A stretch of DNA of 64,000 bases from Nitrospirota bacterium (GCA_016217675.1 JACRHC010000042.1:1-64000), one strand, 5' to 3'. Positions 1-7,304 are shown, numbered from the stretch's first letter. Notes: generated from the sequence alone by a model not told the origin. Numbers and translations: made by a program.

Positions 1-200
1 TCAGAGGATGAAGATACAACTGCCCAACAGGCCAAAGATTATAGAAAATACAGAAATTGTAGTGCAGAAAATAGCCTGATTTGAAATGTAACTCATTGAT
101 ATGGCTGAATTTCAAATTTCAAACTGCGGAAGATGGGCTAAAGCTTTAGTTTTCTGCAAGGCAAAGGCAACCATAGTATATCATGTGAGCATTTAATCAT
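1..200. other. AT-rich leader with no supported gene
   Basis: I see no supportable gene here. The first 84 bases can be read on the plus strand as 27 codons ending in TGA, which could be the 3' end of a gene starting outside the window. The peptide has no recognisable motif and is too short to judge. Confidence 0.3.
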
Positions 201-207
201 CTATTAG

Positions 208-307
208 TTGAAGTATTACTCTTTTAATGTATTTCAAGCCTTAGCTTTAGTATATTATATATGCTATAGTTCAACTATAAGATGAACTATTACTCCTTTT
301 ATATACT
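208..307 (+). promoter_or_regulatory. Probable promoter/operator of the abiE pair
   Basis: This very AT-rich stretch lies just before the abiEi start. It holds a 15-nt palindrome at 265-279 (TATAGTT, C, AACTATA) and two copies of TATTACTC (214-221 and 288-295) set 74 nt apart, each in a wider similar context; the second copy nearly abuts the ATG. AbiEi antitoxins are known to repress their own promoter by binding repeats, so an autoregulatory operator is a fair inference. No clear ribosome-binding site precedes the ATG. Confidence 0.45.
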
Positions 308-1150
308 ATGGAAACGTTAACAGGCATAGGGACGGAAGACAGAAGGCGGCTCTCGGAACTATTCCGGGAGACGAAAGGCACTATCTCGGTCACAGACACT
401 GCCGGCATTCTCAAAATTACCTCTACCGACGCAGCAAAGATGCTTTCCCGCTGGGCAAAGAAGGGCTGGCTTTCCCGTGTGCGCCGTGGCCTGTATGTGC
501 GTGTGGCCCTTGAATCACGTACGGCCGATATCCCTCTGGAAGACGCATGGATTATTGCTGAGCGATTATTTTCACCCTGCTATATCGGCGGGTGGAGCGC
601 TGCCGAGTATTGGGATCTCACAGAGCAGATTTTCCGCACTATCGTTGTCCTGACAACGCAGAAGCCCCGGGATCGCGCCCCTGTGATCAAGGGAACAAGC
701 TTTATGCTCTGCACGATATCTGAAAAAGCGCTTTTCGGAACAAGGCCGGTTTGGAAAGGGCAGGTAAAGGTATCTGTCTCTGATCCAACCCGCACTATCC
801 TTGACTTGCTGACAGACCCGAAGCTTGGCGGCGGGATACGGCCGAGTGTGGACATATTCCTGAACTATCTGAAGGCTGAGAACAAGAATATTCAGCTTCT
901 GATCGATTACGCAAAACTGCTTGGCAACGGCGCTGTATTTAAACGCCTCGGGTTCCTGTTGGAGCGCTATGCTCCTGATCAGAAAGCGGCCCTGAATGAA
1001 TGCAGAACTCAGATGACAAAAGGGAATACTAACCTTGATCCTTCGCTTAAGGCTGACAGATTAATAACACGCTGGAGGCTTTGGGTGCCGGAAAACTGGG
1101 CAAACCCTGAAAGAGGCCTTTCGACTTCTAACGGGACAAGGGAGAACTGA
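308..1150 (+). CDS. abiEi: AbiEi-type antitoxin (type IV toxin-antitoxin)
   Basis: This 280-residue protein resembles the AbiEi/COG5340 antitoxin family. Its N-terminal ~75 residues form a winged-helix DNA-binding region (helix-turn-helix around residues 25-50, wing around 'VRRGLY'). The rest matches the C-terminal antitoxin domain, with the typical 'YIGGWSAAEYW' and 'DPTRTILDLL' segments. In this family the antitoxin represses the operon and counteracts the nucleotidyltransferase toxin without stable protein binding. The toxin gene starts one base after this stop codon, which fits translational coupling. The start is the ATG at 308; no strong ribosome-binding site is visible. The family call rests on motif recognition only. 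Confidence 0.82.
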   Translation: METLTGIGTEDRRRLSELFRETKGTISVTDTAGILKITSTDAAKMLSRWAKKGWLSRVRRGLYVRVALESRTADIPLEDAWIIAERLFSPCYIGGWSAAEYWDLTEQIFRTIVVLTTQKPRDRAPVIKGTSFMLCTISEKALFGTRPVWKGQVKVSVSDPTRTILDLLTDPKLGGGIRPSVDIFLNYLKAENKNIQLLIDYAKLLGNGAVFKRLGFLLERYAPDQKAALNECRTQMTKGNTNLDPSLKADRLITRWRLWVPENWANPERGLSTSNGTREN

Positions 1151-1151
1151 T

Positions 1152-2600
1152 GTGATAGACCGCCAGGAGATAATGAACTTCTCAAGGGAGTTTGGCCTTG
1201 CTCAAAATGTTATCGAGAAAGACTATATGCTCGGCTGGCTGTTAGCCGGGATTGCAGAACATGGAGAACTCAGTGCAAGCTGGGCATTCAAAGGCGGGAC
1301 GTGCCTCAAGAAGTGCTATTTTGAGACGTACCGCTTTTCTGAAGATCTGGACTTTACCCTGACTGACGCTGAGCATCAGGACGAAGGGTTCCTGGTCGAT
1401 ACCTTCAGGGAAATAGCCGGCTGGATTTATGATGCCTCAGGCATTGAAGTCCCCCGCGATCTGATCCGCTTCGAAGTTTACAAAAATCCTCGTGGCAAGA
1501 CATCTGTTCAGGGAAGGATTGCATATCGGGGCCCGTTGCGGCCAGGCGGTGACCCTCCCCGCATAAAGCTGGATCTGACGGACGATGAGGTTTTGGTGGC
1601 AGATCCTGTCAGCCGTGAAGTGTTTCATCCTTACTCTGACACGCCGGAAGGCGGTATACATGTCCCGTGCTACTGTTTTGAAGAAGTCTTTGCCGAGAAG
1701 ATCAGGGCCTTGAGTGAGCGGCTGAGGCCGAGGGACCTCTATGACGTAATCCATCTTTATAGGCATGACAGCACAAGACAGGGCCGCGAACTTATTTTGA
1801 GCATACTCGAAGCAAAATGCGCATTCAAGGGCATACCTGTTCCTACTATGGAGTTACTTAAAGCCAAACCAGAACAGGCAGAACTGGTGTCAGAGTGGGA
1901 AAACATGCTCGGCCATCAGGTGCCTGTATTGCCGCCTTTTGAGCAGTTCTGGCAGGAGCTTCCCGAAGTGTTTGAATGGTTATATCGTGCAGTCGAAAAA
2001 GCCGCACCTCCTGCTATACCTGTTGGGAGGCAGACTATTGATTCTTCCTGGCGCGTGCCGGTCATGGCGCAGGCATGGCATACCAGGGTGCCGCTTGAAC
2101 CGGTACGCTTTGCAGCTGCAAACCACCTCTGTGTTCAGTTGAATTACATCGATGCAGAGGGAAACAGAAAGACCCCAATTATTGAGCCATACTCTTTGCG
2201 TCAAACCAGCGAGGGGAACTTGCTGCTATACGCTGTCAAGCATGAAACGGGTGAACCCAGAGCATACAGGGTTGACCGGATTCAAAGCGCTGAGGTCACA
2301 AAGATATCGTTTACACCCAAGTATGCGATAGAGCTGAGCGCTACCGGTCCTCTATCCGCCCCGTCTATAACGATGCGAACAGGTGGGATTGGCAGCTTAA
2401 TGCCGCAACGGATCAAATCAACGAGCAGAAAGCCGGGAAGCACAACATCCAACCTTGGTCCAAAGTATATCTTCGAATGCAGCTATTGCGGAAAGAAGTT
2501 TACCCATAAGACGAATGATCCGAAGCTCGGCAAGCATAAAGATAAGCAAGGGCATCCCTGTTCTGGCCGCAGAGGCATGTACATCGACACAAAGTTTTGA
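1152..2600 (+). CDS. abiEii: AbiEii-type nucleotidyltransferase toxin with a C-terminal WYL-like domain and Cys/His-rich tail
   Basis: Residues 1-~290 are an AbiEii/AbiGii nucleotidyltransferase: 'AFKGGTCLKKC' with 'RFSEDLDFTL' (residues 45-70) is the GG(S/T) plus DxD core, and 'KIRALSERLRPRDLYD' (183-198) is the downstream family motif. The protein is far longer than the usual ~300 residues. Residues ~318-388 look like a WYL domain: 'VQLNYIDAEGNRK', 'IIEPYSLR', then 'GEPRAYRVDRI'. A tail at ~440-470 has CxxC (C443, C446) and later H462, H468 and C470, which could bind zinc. The GTG start at 1152 is chosen because an ATG one frame over meets an immediate stop, and purine-rich sequence precedes it. 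WYL domains sense nucleic acid or small ligands in other defence regulators; that this one controls the toxin is inference. Confidence 0.8.
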   Translation: MIDRQEIMNFSREFGLAQNVIEKDYMLGWLLAGIAEHGELSASWAFKGGTCLKKCYFETYRFSEDLDFTLTDAEHQDEGFLVDTFREIAGWIYDASGIEVPRDLIRFEVYKNPRGKTSVQGRIAYRGPLRPGGDPPRIKLDLTDDEVLVADPVSREVFHPYSDTPEGGIHVPCYCFEEVFAEKIRALSERLRPRDLYDVIHLYRHDSTRQGRELILSILEAKCAFKGIPVPTMELLKAKPEQAELVSEWENMLGHQVPVLPPFEQFWQELPEVFEWLYRAVEKAAPPAIPVGRQTIDSSWRVPVMAQAWHTRVPLEPVRFAAANHLCVQLNYIDAEGNRKTPIIEPYSLRQTSEGNLLLYAVKHETGEPRAYRVDRIQSAEVTKISFTPKYAIELSATGPLSAPSITMRTGGIGSLMPQRIKSTSRKPGSTTSNLGPKYIFECSYCGKKFTHKTNDPKLGKHKDKQGHPCSGRRGMYIDTKF

Positions 2601-2636
2601 TCTTCAGGGGCGCTTGGCCGAGCATTGCTGAAGCTC

Positions 2637-2790
2637 TCATTCCCTATAAACCAATGACAACATACGATTGATCGCATTGGCCATATTCTTCTGAAGCCGC
2701 TCTTTCTCCGGCCTCAGCGCCACCTCCACCTCCACATCAAATCTTCCATAATACTCATCTTCCCGCCAGACTTTGTTCTCCCTGACCATC
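2637..2790 (-). pseudogene. 3' remnant of an unknown gene, copy 1
   Basis: On the minus strand this reads as a protein C-terminus including 'YYGRFDVEVEVALRPEKER' and 'NMANAINRMLSLVYRE' before TGA at 2639-2637. A clearly related end occurs at 4040-4180 on the same strand, with conserved residues and mostly synonymous differences, so it was once coding. No start codon or body of the gene is present. I do not recognise the family. Confidence 0.55.
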
Positions 2791-2802
2791 AAAGCCTTAT
2801 TC

Positions 2803-2837
2803 TCATGAAGCGATTAAGCTTGCTAATCGCTTCATGA
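2803..2837. repeat. Perfect 14-bp inverted repeat upstream of fic
   Basis: TCATGAAGCGATTA (2803-2816) and its exact reverse complement (2824-2837) flank a 7-nt spacer, 22 nt before the fic ATG. It could be an operator for the winged-helix domain of the Fic protein, or a hairpin in its leader. There is no T-run, so it is unlikely to be a terminator. Confidence 0.7.
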
Positions 2838-2859
2838 TATGATGTAATTAAAGTCAGTT

Positions 2860-3984
2860 ATGCCTCACTACCTATGGCAAAGAAAGGACTGGACCTGTTT
2901 CCGCTGGGATGCGGAGGCCCTGCTGCCTGTTCTCGGCAGATGCCGCATCAGACAGGGACGGCTTCTCGGCATCATCGCTTCTCTCGGCATGGCGCAGGCC
3001 AGAGAGGCGCAGGCGGAACTGATCGTGGAAGAAGCGGTAACAACCTCTGCCATTGAGGGCGAGGCGCTTTCGCCCCTGTCAGTGCGCTCGTCTGTTGCAC
3101 GCAGGCTGGGCCTTCCGACAGCCGGGCTGCCGAATGACCGCAGCGCTGACGGGCTGGTAAGTGTGCTGCTCGATGCAGCCGGTCACGCAGATGATCCTCT
3201 TACGGTGCAGCGCCTTCACAGCTGGCACGCTGCCTTGTTCCCCACAGGGTATTCAGGACTTCATAAGATCCGCGTCGGCAGATGGAGGGGGGAGTCGCCG
3301 ATGCGTATTGTATCAGGCCCGGTCGGCAGGGAACGGGTGCATTATGAGGCACCGCCTGCGTCAGCAGTGGCCGGAGAGATGAAGCACTTTGTCTCCTGGT
3401 GGAATAGGGACAGGAAAGGCTCCGACGGCATTATCCGCGCTGCCGTTGCTCACCTTCGCTTTGTTATTGTGCATCCCTACGAAGACGGCAATGGACGTAT
3501 CGCACGCGTGCTCACAGACATGGCCATTGCCGGGGACGACCTGCAGCCCTTCCGTTATTACAGCCTGTCCTCCCAGATCATGAAAGAACGCATTGATTAC
3601 TATGCGGCTCTGGAGAAATGCTCAACAGGAAGCGGCGACATCACCCCCTGGCTGAGCTGGTTTCTGGGCTGCTTCAGCAGGGCTATCGAAAGTTCAGAGG
3701 GAAAAGTGGCGGTCGTTCTTGATAAAGCGCGTTTCTGGCAGCGCCATGCGCATACATCTCTGTCAGAACGTCAGCGAAAAGTCATGAACCGCCTCATTGA
3801 CAGCGGCAGAAAAGGCTTTGAGGGCGGTCTGACGACCCGGAAATATGTTGCCCTCACCAATGCAAGCCGTGCAACTGCCTTTCGTGAAATCGAGCAGCTT
3901 CTTCAGTTTGGAATGCTGATCCGCCGTCCGGGAGGAGGCAGAAGCGCAAGTTATACGGTCAAGTGGGATGATAGTACTGCATAA
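2860..3984 (+). CDS. fic: Fic family protein (class II, DUF4172-like N-terminus) with C-terminal winged helix
   Basis: The protein has 374 residues. The catalytic Fic motif is intact at residues 205-213 (HPYEDGNGR), so it should transfer a nucleotide, usually AMP, to a hydroxyl side chain of a target protein. An inhibitory-helix motif of the (S/T)xxxE(G/N) type lies before the core (T62 to G67, 'TSAIEG'), which makes it a self-inhibited class II Fic. Residues ~305-370 ('SLSERQRKVMNRL' onward) look like a winged helix-turn-helix, common in stand-alone Fic proteins. The ATG at 2860 lacks a good ribosome-binding site. The gene sits between two related gene remnants in a toxin-antitoxin-rich island. 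The target is unknown. Confidence 0.85.
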   Translation: MPHYLWQRKDWTCFRWDAEALLPVLGRCRIRQGRLLGIIASLGMAQAREAQAELIVEEAVTTSAIEGEALSPLSVRSSVARRLGLPTAGLPNDRSADGLVSVLLDAAGHADDPLTVQRLHSWHAALFPTGYSGLHKIRVGRWRGESPMRIVSGPVGRERVHYEAPPASAVAGEMKHFVSWWNRDRKGSDGIIRAAVAHLRFVIVHPYEDGNGRIARVLTDMAIAGDDLQPFRYYSLSSQIMKERIDYYAALEKCSTGSGDITPWLSWFLGCFSRAIESSEGKVAVVLDKARFWQRHAHTSLSERQRKVMNRLIDSGRKGFEGGLTTRKYVALTNASRATAFREIEQLLQFGMLIRRPGGGRSASYTVKWDDSTA

Positions 3985-4039
3985 CAGGCCGGCCTTTCTC
4001 TTTGCGTCAGGCGGATTTATTCCCTTGCCATGAACTCGC

Positions 4040-4180
4040 TTACTCTCCTTCTTCATCATAGACCAATGACAGCATACGGTTGATCGCATCGGCCATATTC
4101 TTCTGCAGCCGCTCTTTCTCCGGCCTTAGCACCTCCTCAAAATCCACGTCGAATGTCCCATGATACTTATCCTGCTGCCA
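4040..4180 (-). pseudogene. 3' remnant of an unknown gene, copy 2
   Basis: The minus strand reads 'YHGTFDVDFEEVLRPEKER' then 'NMADAINRMLSLVYDEEGE' before TAA at 4042-4040, closely related to the remnant at 2637-2790. The open frame runs on upstream through the 90-bp repeat, but similarity to copy 1 stops near 4180, so that extension is probably chance. The two copies bracket fic in the same orientation. Confidence 0.55.
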
Positions 4181-4193
4181 TAGGGCACTGAAT

Positions 4194-4283
4194 AGGGTCA
4201 GACTTGTCATTGCTGTTTGGCAGGTTTCGCCGGGCTTGCTGAAGCTGTTGCGATCGAACGTCAGCAGAGATATCCGTGATGCC
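4194..4283. repeat. 90-bp dispersed repeat, copy A
   Basis: This segment, from 'agggtcagactt' to 'cgtgatgcc', recurs at 4932-5022 with about ten substitutions and a 1-nt length difference. It is intergenic and in the same orientation as the other copy. It has no obvious internal inverted repeats or transposase. It could be a small dispersed element or a fragment of a decayed gene. Confidence 0.7.
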
Positions 4284-4389
4284 GGAATTGTTATGGAGTT
4301 GGTGAGAGAATATATCGAAGAGATGGAAAACTGATCCGAGGGTAAGCAACGGCTATATCACAATCGAATTCCTGGCTGGCAGTTATTTG

Positions 4390-4616
4390 CTATCTGGTGC
4401 CCTTTATCAATTCATCTTTCGTCAGTTCAACATCCTTCAGTATCTTTGCTAACAGGCGGGGCCGATAGCCTCCCCTGTGTGAACCGGCACTACCGTTGCC
4501 CTGCCGTCAAGATGCTGCATGAACACATGACTGCCTTTTTGTCTGATGGGAAGAAAGCCCTTTTTTTTCAACAGGGAGATTAACTGCTTTCCTGTCAGGG
4601 AGGGAAATTGACTCAT
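4390..4616 (-). pseudogene. hicA: hicA toxin with a 1-nt frameshift
   Basis: HicA is a small double-stranded-RNA-binding mRNA interferase. The minus-strand frame from ATG 4616 reads 'SLTGKQLISLLKKKGF', 'RQKGSHVFM' and 'VPVHTGEAIG', including the catalytic-type GSHxxF region, then hits TAG at 4451-4449. The expected C-terminus ('LLAKILKDVELTKDEL') continues in another frame to TAG at 4392-4390, consistent with loss of one C in a C-run (GGGG at 4458-4461 on the plus strand). The gene is either truncated to 55 residues or affected by a homopolymer sequencing error. Its ATG overlaps the hicB stop as ATGA. Confidence 0.75.
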
Positions 4617-4822
4617 ACCGCGACTTTCTGAACGCCGACGAGGTGGGTCCTGGGTGATTTTCTTCCATACACTTCAAGGCAGAGTTGAATCGCCTCTTTT
4701 GTCCGTTCCAGGAGCAGGTCAAGAGACTTTGCCTGCGTATGGCATCCCGTTAGTTCAGGGACTTCCGAAATAAAATATCCCTGCTCATCCTGTTCGATAA
4801 TTACAGTAAATTCTTTTTTCAC
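4613..4822 (-). CDS. hicB: HicB-type antitoxin
   Basis: The 69-residue protein matches short HicB antitoxins: 'FTVIIEQDEQGYFISEVPEL' then 'GCHTQAKSLDLLLERTKEAI', the partly degraded RNase-H-like fold that neutralises HicA. The start is GTG at 4822, preceded by a strong AAGGAGGTG (plus-strand 4831-4839). The gene order is hicB then hicA, reversed from the commonest layout but known. It has no separate C-terminal DNA-binding domain. It is intact although its partner toxin is frameshifted. Confidence 0.85.
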   Translation of the reverse strand: MKKEFTVIIEQDEQGYFISEVPELTGCHTQAKSLDLLLERTKEAIQLCLEVYGRKSPRTHLVGVQKVAV

Positions 4823-4849
4823 GATTCAATCACCTCCTTCAGTTGTTAA

Positions 4850-4878
4850 ATATTAAGAACTTTCTGCAATATTTGCAA
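4850..4878 (-). promoter_or_regulatory. Predicted sigma-70 promoter of hicBA
   Basis: On the minus strand TTGCAA (4878-4873), a 17-nt spacer and TAATAT (4855-4850) precede the hicB ribosome-binding site. The -35 region overlaps a tandem 'ATATTGCA' repeat that could serve as the autoregulatory operator. Confidence 0.5.
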
Positions 4879-4931
4879 TATTAAACGGCGCAGGAGATCA
4901 TCAAGGCCAGTGAGATACGCTCAGTCAGTGC

Positions 4932-5022
4932 AGGGTCAGACTTGCCTATTGCTATTTGGCAGGTTTCGTTGGGCTTGCCGAAGCTGCTGCGATCGAACGT
5001 CAGCAGAGATGCCCGTGATGCC
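4932..5022. repeat. 90-bp dispersed repeat, copy B
   Basis: This is the second copy of the element at 4194-4283, in the same orientation and one nucleotide longer. It lies upstream of the hicBA promoter. The surrounding 4880-5061 holds nothing else I can support. Confidence 0.7.
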
Positions 5023-5061
5023 CTGCCCGGAGATGTTTTAACTGTTCGATGCTCTTATTGC

Positions 5062-5370
5062 TCACTTGGGCAATAGTTCGCCATTACCCTCAACCCTGTG
5101 ATTGGCTTTTATCAGGGCCTCTTTAATGGCATCAACCGTAACTTTCTTGTCATCAAAGACTATCGTAAGCGTATGCTTCTCCTGGTCGTCATCAACTTTC
5201 TTCACCCCTGCGAGAGCCTCCACGGCAAAACTTGCCGTCATCGCTGCTGATGCTCAAAATACCGTAGGCACACTCAATCTGACCTTTACCTCTTCAGCAG
5301 GGACAAGGCTGGCAAATGTCAGGGACAGAAAGACCAGACTGCCCGCAACAACCTGTTTTCTTTTCTTCAT
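5062..5370 (-). CDS. Exported heavy-metal-associated (HMA) domain protein with an in-frame TGA: selenoprotein candidate or pseudogene
   Basis: Reading through one TGA (codon 39, 5256-5254) gives a 102-residue protein. Residues 1-25 look like a signal peptide ending 'SLVPA'. The rest is an HMA (MerP/CopZ-like) fold: 'VKVRLSVPTVF', the TGA, 'AVEALAGVKKVDDDQEKH', 'TIVFDDKKVTVDAIKEAL'. Counting back from the conserved 'GVKKV', the TGA falls at the first Cys of the usual CxxC; the second Cys position is Ala. A 7-bp hairpin follows 15 nt after the TGA. The ATG at 5370 has GGAGG six bases upstream. It may encode selenocysteine, or the gene may be inactivated; the missing second Cys favours decay or an altered metal site. 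Confidence 0.55.
5222..5238 (-). promoter_or_regulatory. Stem-loop after the in-frame TGA (candidate bacterial SECIS)
   Basis: On the minus strand ACGGCAA-GTT-TTGCCGT forms a perfect 7-bp stem, 15 nt after the TGA at 5256-5254. The loop offers a GU about 23 nt after the TGA, close to the geometry of the E. coli fdhF element. Whether SelB would bind it cannot be told from the sequence. Confidence 0.4.
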
Positions 5371-5489
5371 CATGCTCCTCCCGTTAGATAATAATTATGC
5401 GCTGCTTCTGCAGATAACTCCCTTTTGTGCCCGCTGCGTATAACAGCAAAACGCGGTCTCATCAATAACCGGAGCCCGCTGTCCCTTAA

Positions 5490-5518
5490 ACAGTAACAGG
5501 GAAAAATCTGCTTGTCAA
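5490..5518 (-). promoter_or_regulatory. Predicted promoter of the HMA protein gene
   Basis: On the minus strand TTGACA (5518-5513), a 17-nt spacer and TACTGT (5495-5490) give a good sigma-70-type promoter with a leader of about 110 nt. A live promoter argues mildly against long-standing decay of the gene. I see nothing else in the 5371-5690 gap. Confidence 0.55.
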
Positions 5519-5690
5519 AGTGATATTCGGACTGCAGCCTAACAGATAATTGCAATTATTATTTCGAAACGAAGAGACTGCTTTAGCATGGCCTTCGCGT
5601 GGGCATATATCAAGCAGGGGCCTGAGCTCTGGAACGTGAAGATAACAAAGCAGTAAGCCAATCCCCGGCCCTGCCATCTTTAACGCTGAT

Positions 5691-6062
5691 CTATTGTGCA
5701 GTTGCCATATGCGCAGCCTTTTTCCTGGCCTTTTCGAGCTTTTCGATAAATACGCCCGGCTCAAAATAGCCTATCTTCCTGAATATTTCATTGCCGGCAG
5801 CATCAAGCACAATGATCGCCGGCTTTGCCGATATGTCGAACCGCATGAACTGCTCGGAATCCGCGCCTGATTCATATTTGACAGGGACAAAATAGTTGTT
5901 AATGTATTCCTTTACGCTTTCGGTGATCAGCGTGCATTTGTTCATTTTAATGCATGGCTCGCAGTCCAGGCTGAAAAAAGCGGCAAGCACGAGTTTATTT
6001 TCCTTTCGTGCCTGTTCCAGGGCGCTCCCAAGGTTTTTTCCCCAGACAATTTCCTCTTGCAT
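5691..6062 (-). CDS. Thioredoxin-like protein
   Basis: The 123-residue protein has a thioredoxin-type fold with an active-site-like C34-E-P-C37 after 'KLVLAAFFSLD', a cis-proline segment 'ISAKPAIIVLD', and a final helix. It resembles the thioredoxin_7 type that senses or reduces disulfides. The ATG at 6062 is preferred over an upstream in-frame ATG because GGAGG lies 9-10 nt before it. No signal peptide is evident, so it is probably cytoplasmic. It is followed downstream on the same strand by the HMA protein gene, which has its own promoter; a shared role in metal or thiol handling is only suggested. Confidence 0.7.
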   Translation of the reverse strand: MQEEIVWGKNLGSALEQARKENKLVLAAFFSLDCEPCIKMNKCTLITESVKEYINNYFVPVKYESGADSEQFMRFDISAKPAIIVLDAAGNEIFRKIGYFEPGVFIEKLEKARKKAAHMATAQ

Positions 6063-6495
6063 TAGAAAAAAGCCTCCGTTCACAGGACCGTCAGACAGCG
6101 TTCTTGTGCTTAATGCACCTGCCGTCTGCCGGAGGATCGATCGCTTCCTTTTTTTTATTATATACCCTTTGAAAGGTTTCAATTGCAGCAGCGAAAAGGT
6201 GCGAGATCGCTGAGAGCCGGCTCCACACCGTTATCAGGCATGTCTCCGGGCTGGATAATTCGACCGCCTTTTCGTATTGTGTATCGGCATCAGAAGGGGC
6301 TTATCATTATTGTGCGGCTCTGGCGGTGAACGCCTTTTGAAGCTCCCGTAACAAACACATCGCTGGCATACGCTCCCTGATACTTGAAGCTGCCACCGCA
6401 CTCTTATGCCGCCGCGATGATACAATGAAGCATGGAAGAGAGACGACTACTCTTTCGGAAAGATGGTCACTGATGGCAGCACCGGAGTTTTCCCC
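6063..6495. other. Divergent intergenic region with no gene seen
   Basis: A TATAAT box on the minus strand (6162-6157) could drive the thioredoxin-like gene; no convincing -35 box lies at normal spacing. The open frames here have no coding character that I recognise. I see no repeat or RNA gene. Confidence 0.3.
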
Positions 6496-6954
6496 ATGAT
6501 GTTTATCGCAGACGCCATGCTCGGAAGGCTTGCTAAATGGATGAAGATCATGGGCTGTGATGTCGCCTATTATCGCAGGATAGAAGACCGGGAACTCGTG
6601 CATCTTGCACTGAAAGACAACAGAATGATCCTCACAAGAGATACCCTGCTCGTCCGGAGGAAAAGGGCAAAGGGGAACTTCTTTTTGGTCGAGGGAAACA
6701 GCTATAAAGACCAGTTGAAGCAGGTGGCGAAACAGTTTTCCCTGAACCCCTATGAGAACCTTTTGACCCGGTGCATCGAATGCAACATACCTCTTACGGA
6801 GATCGATAGGGAAAAGGTGAAAGAATTGATCCCGGAATATGTTTACGGGAACCAAAAGAACTTTTTGACATGTCCGGGATGCGGCAGGATTTACTGGCCT
6901 GCAACGCACAAGGACGGGATAATGAAGACGCTGGAGGAGATATTCAGGACATGA
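6496..6954 (+). CDS. Mut7-C (PIN-like) RNase domain protein with zinc ribbon
   Basis: The protein starts 'MMFIADAMLGRLAKWMKIMG', typical of the Mut7-C domain, a PIN-like putative RNase. Acidic residues follow in 'RIEDRELVHLA' and 'MILTRDTLLVRR'. The C-terminal half carries two CxxC pairs ('CIECNIPL' and 'CPGCGRIYWP') forming a probable zinc ribbon. Length is 152 residues from the ATG at 6496, chosen because GGAG lies 8 nt upstream; a longer reading from 6463 lacks this. The stop overlaps the next gene's start as ATGA. The substrate in bacteria is not established. Confidence 0.8.
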   Translation: MMFIADAMLGRLAKWMKIMGCDVAYYRRIEDRELVHLALKDNRMILTRDTLLVRRKRAKGNFFLVEGNSYKDQLKQVAKQFSLNPYENLLTRCIECNIPLTEIDREKVKELIPEYVYGNQKNFLTCPGCGRIYWPATHKDGIMKTLEEIFRT

Positions 6955-7286
6955 GCAGAGGGCGCATGGTCATGATGCTTTCTGCCTCTGCGCTTGGGCT
7001 TGCATACAGCGCTCTGCTCTACTGGCTTCAGACGCTCACCGGAACGGTTAAAGGTGACGGGACAGTCGGTGTTATGCTCGGCCTCTTCATCTGCGCCCAT
7101 CCTGCGGCCGGTTTTCTGGATATGTTCTTCTTTGAGAAGGATGCCCGTTACCGGTTCTCTCTGAGGTGGGCTGCTCTTTGGTGGCTGGTGCTCGACCTTC
7201 TGGTCCTGGTGATCGGATGGTACGTCATCTTCATCGGGCTCACCCGCCTGCTCGGCAAAGGCGGATACGGCTGGTTCCCTGGTTAG
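6951..7286 (+). CDS. Small integral membrane protein of unknown function
   Basis: The protein has 111 residues with three predicted membrane segments: about residues 7-29 ('MLSASALGLAYSALLYWL'), 42-60 and 78-100 ('LVLDLLVLVIGWYVIFIGL'). The ATG overlaps the stop of the Mut7-C gene (ATGA), so the two are probably translated together. I recognise no family. Confidence 0.6.
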   Translation: MSRGRMVMMLSASALGLAYSALLYWLQTLTGTVKGDGTVGVMLGLFICAHPAAGFLDMFFFEKDARYRFSLRWAALWWLVLDLLVLVIGWYVIFIGLTRLLGKGGYGWFPG

Positions 7287-7304
7287 AAAGGGGGATGGGT
7301 TGAA

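Noticed and set aside
5102-5443. Plus-strand open frame over the HMA gene
   Set aside because: It has no ribosome-binding site or known motif; the minus strand has a signal peptide, HMA fold, promoter and Shine-Dalgarno sequence.
6307-6909. Long minus-strand open frame over the Mut7-C gene
   Set aside because: It is antisense to a protein with clear domain motifs and has no recognisable motif of its own.
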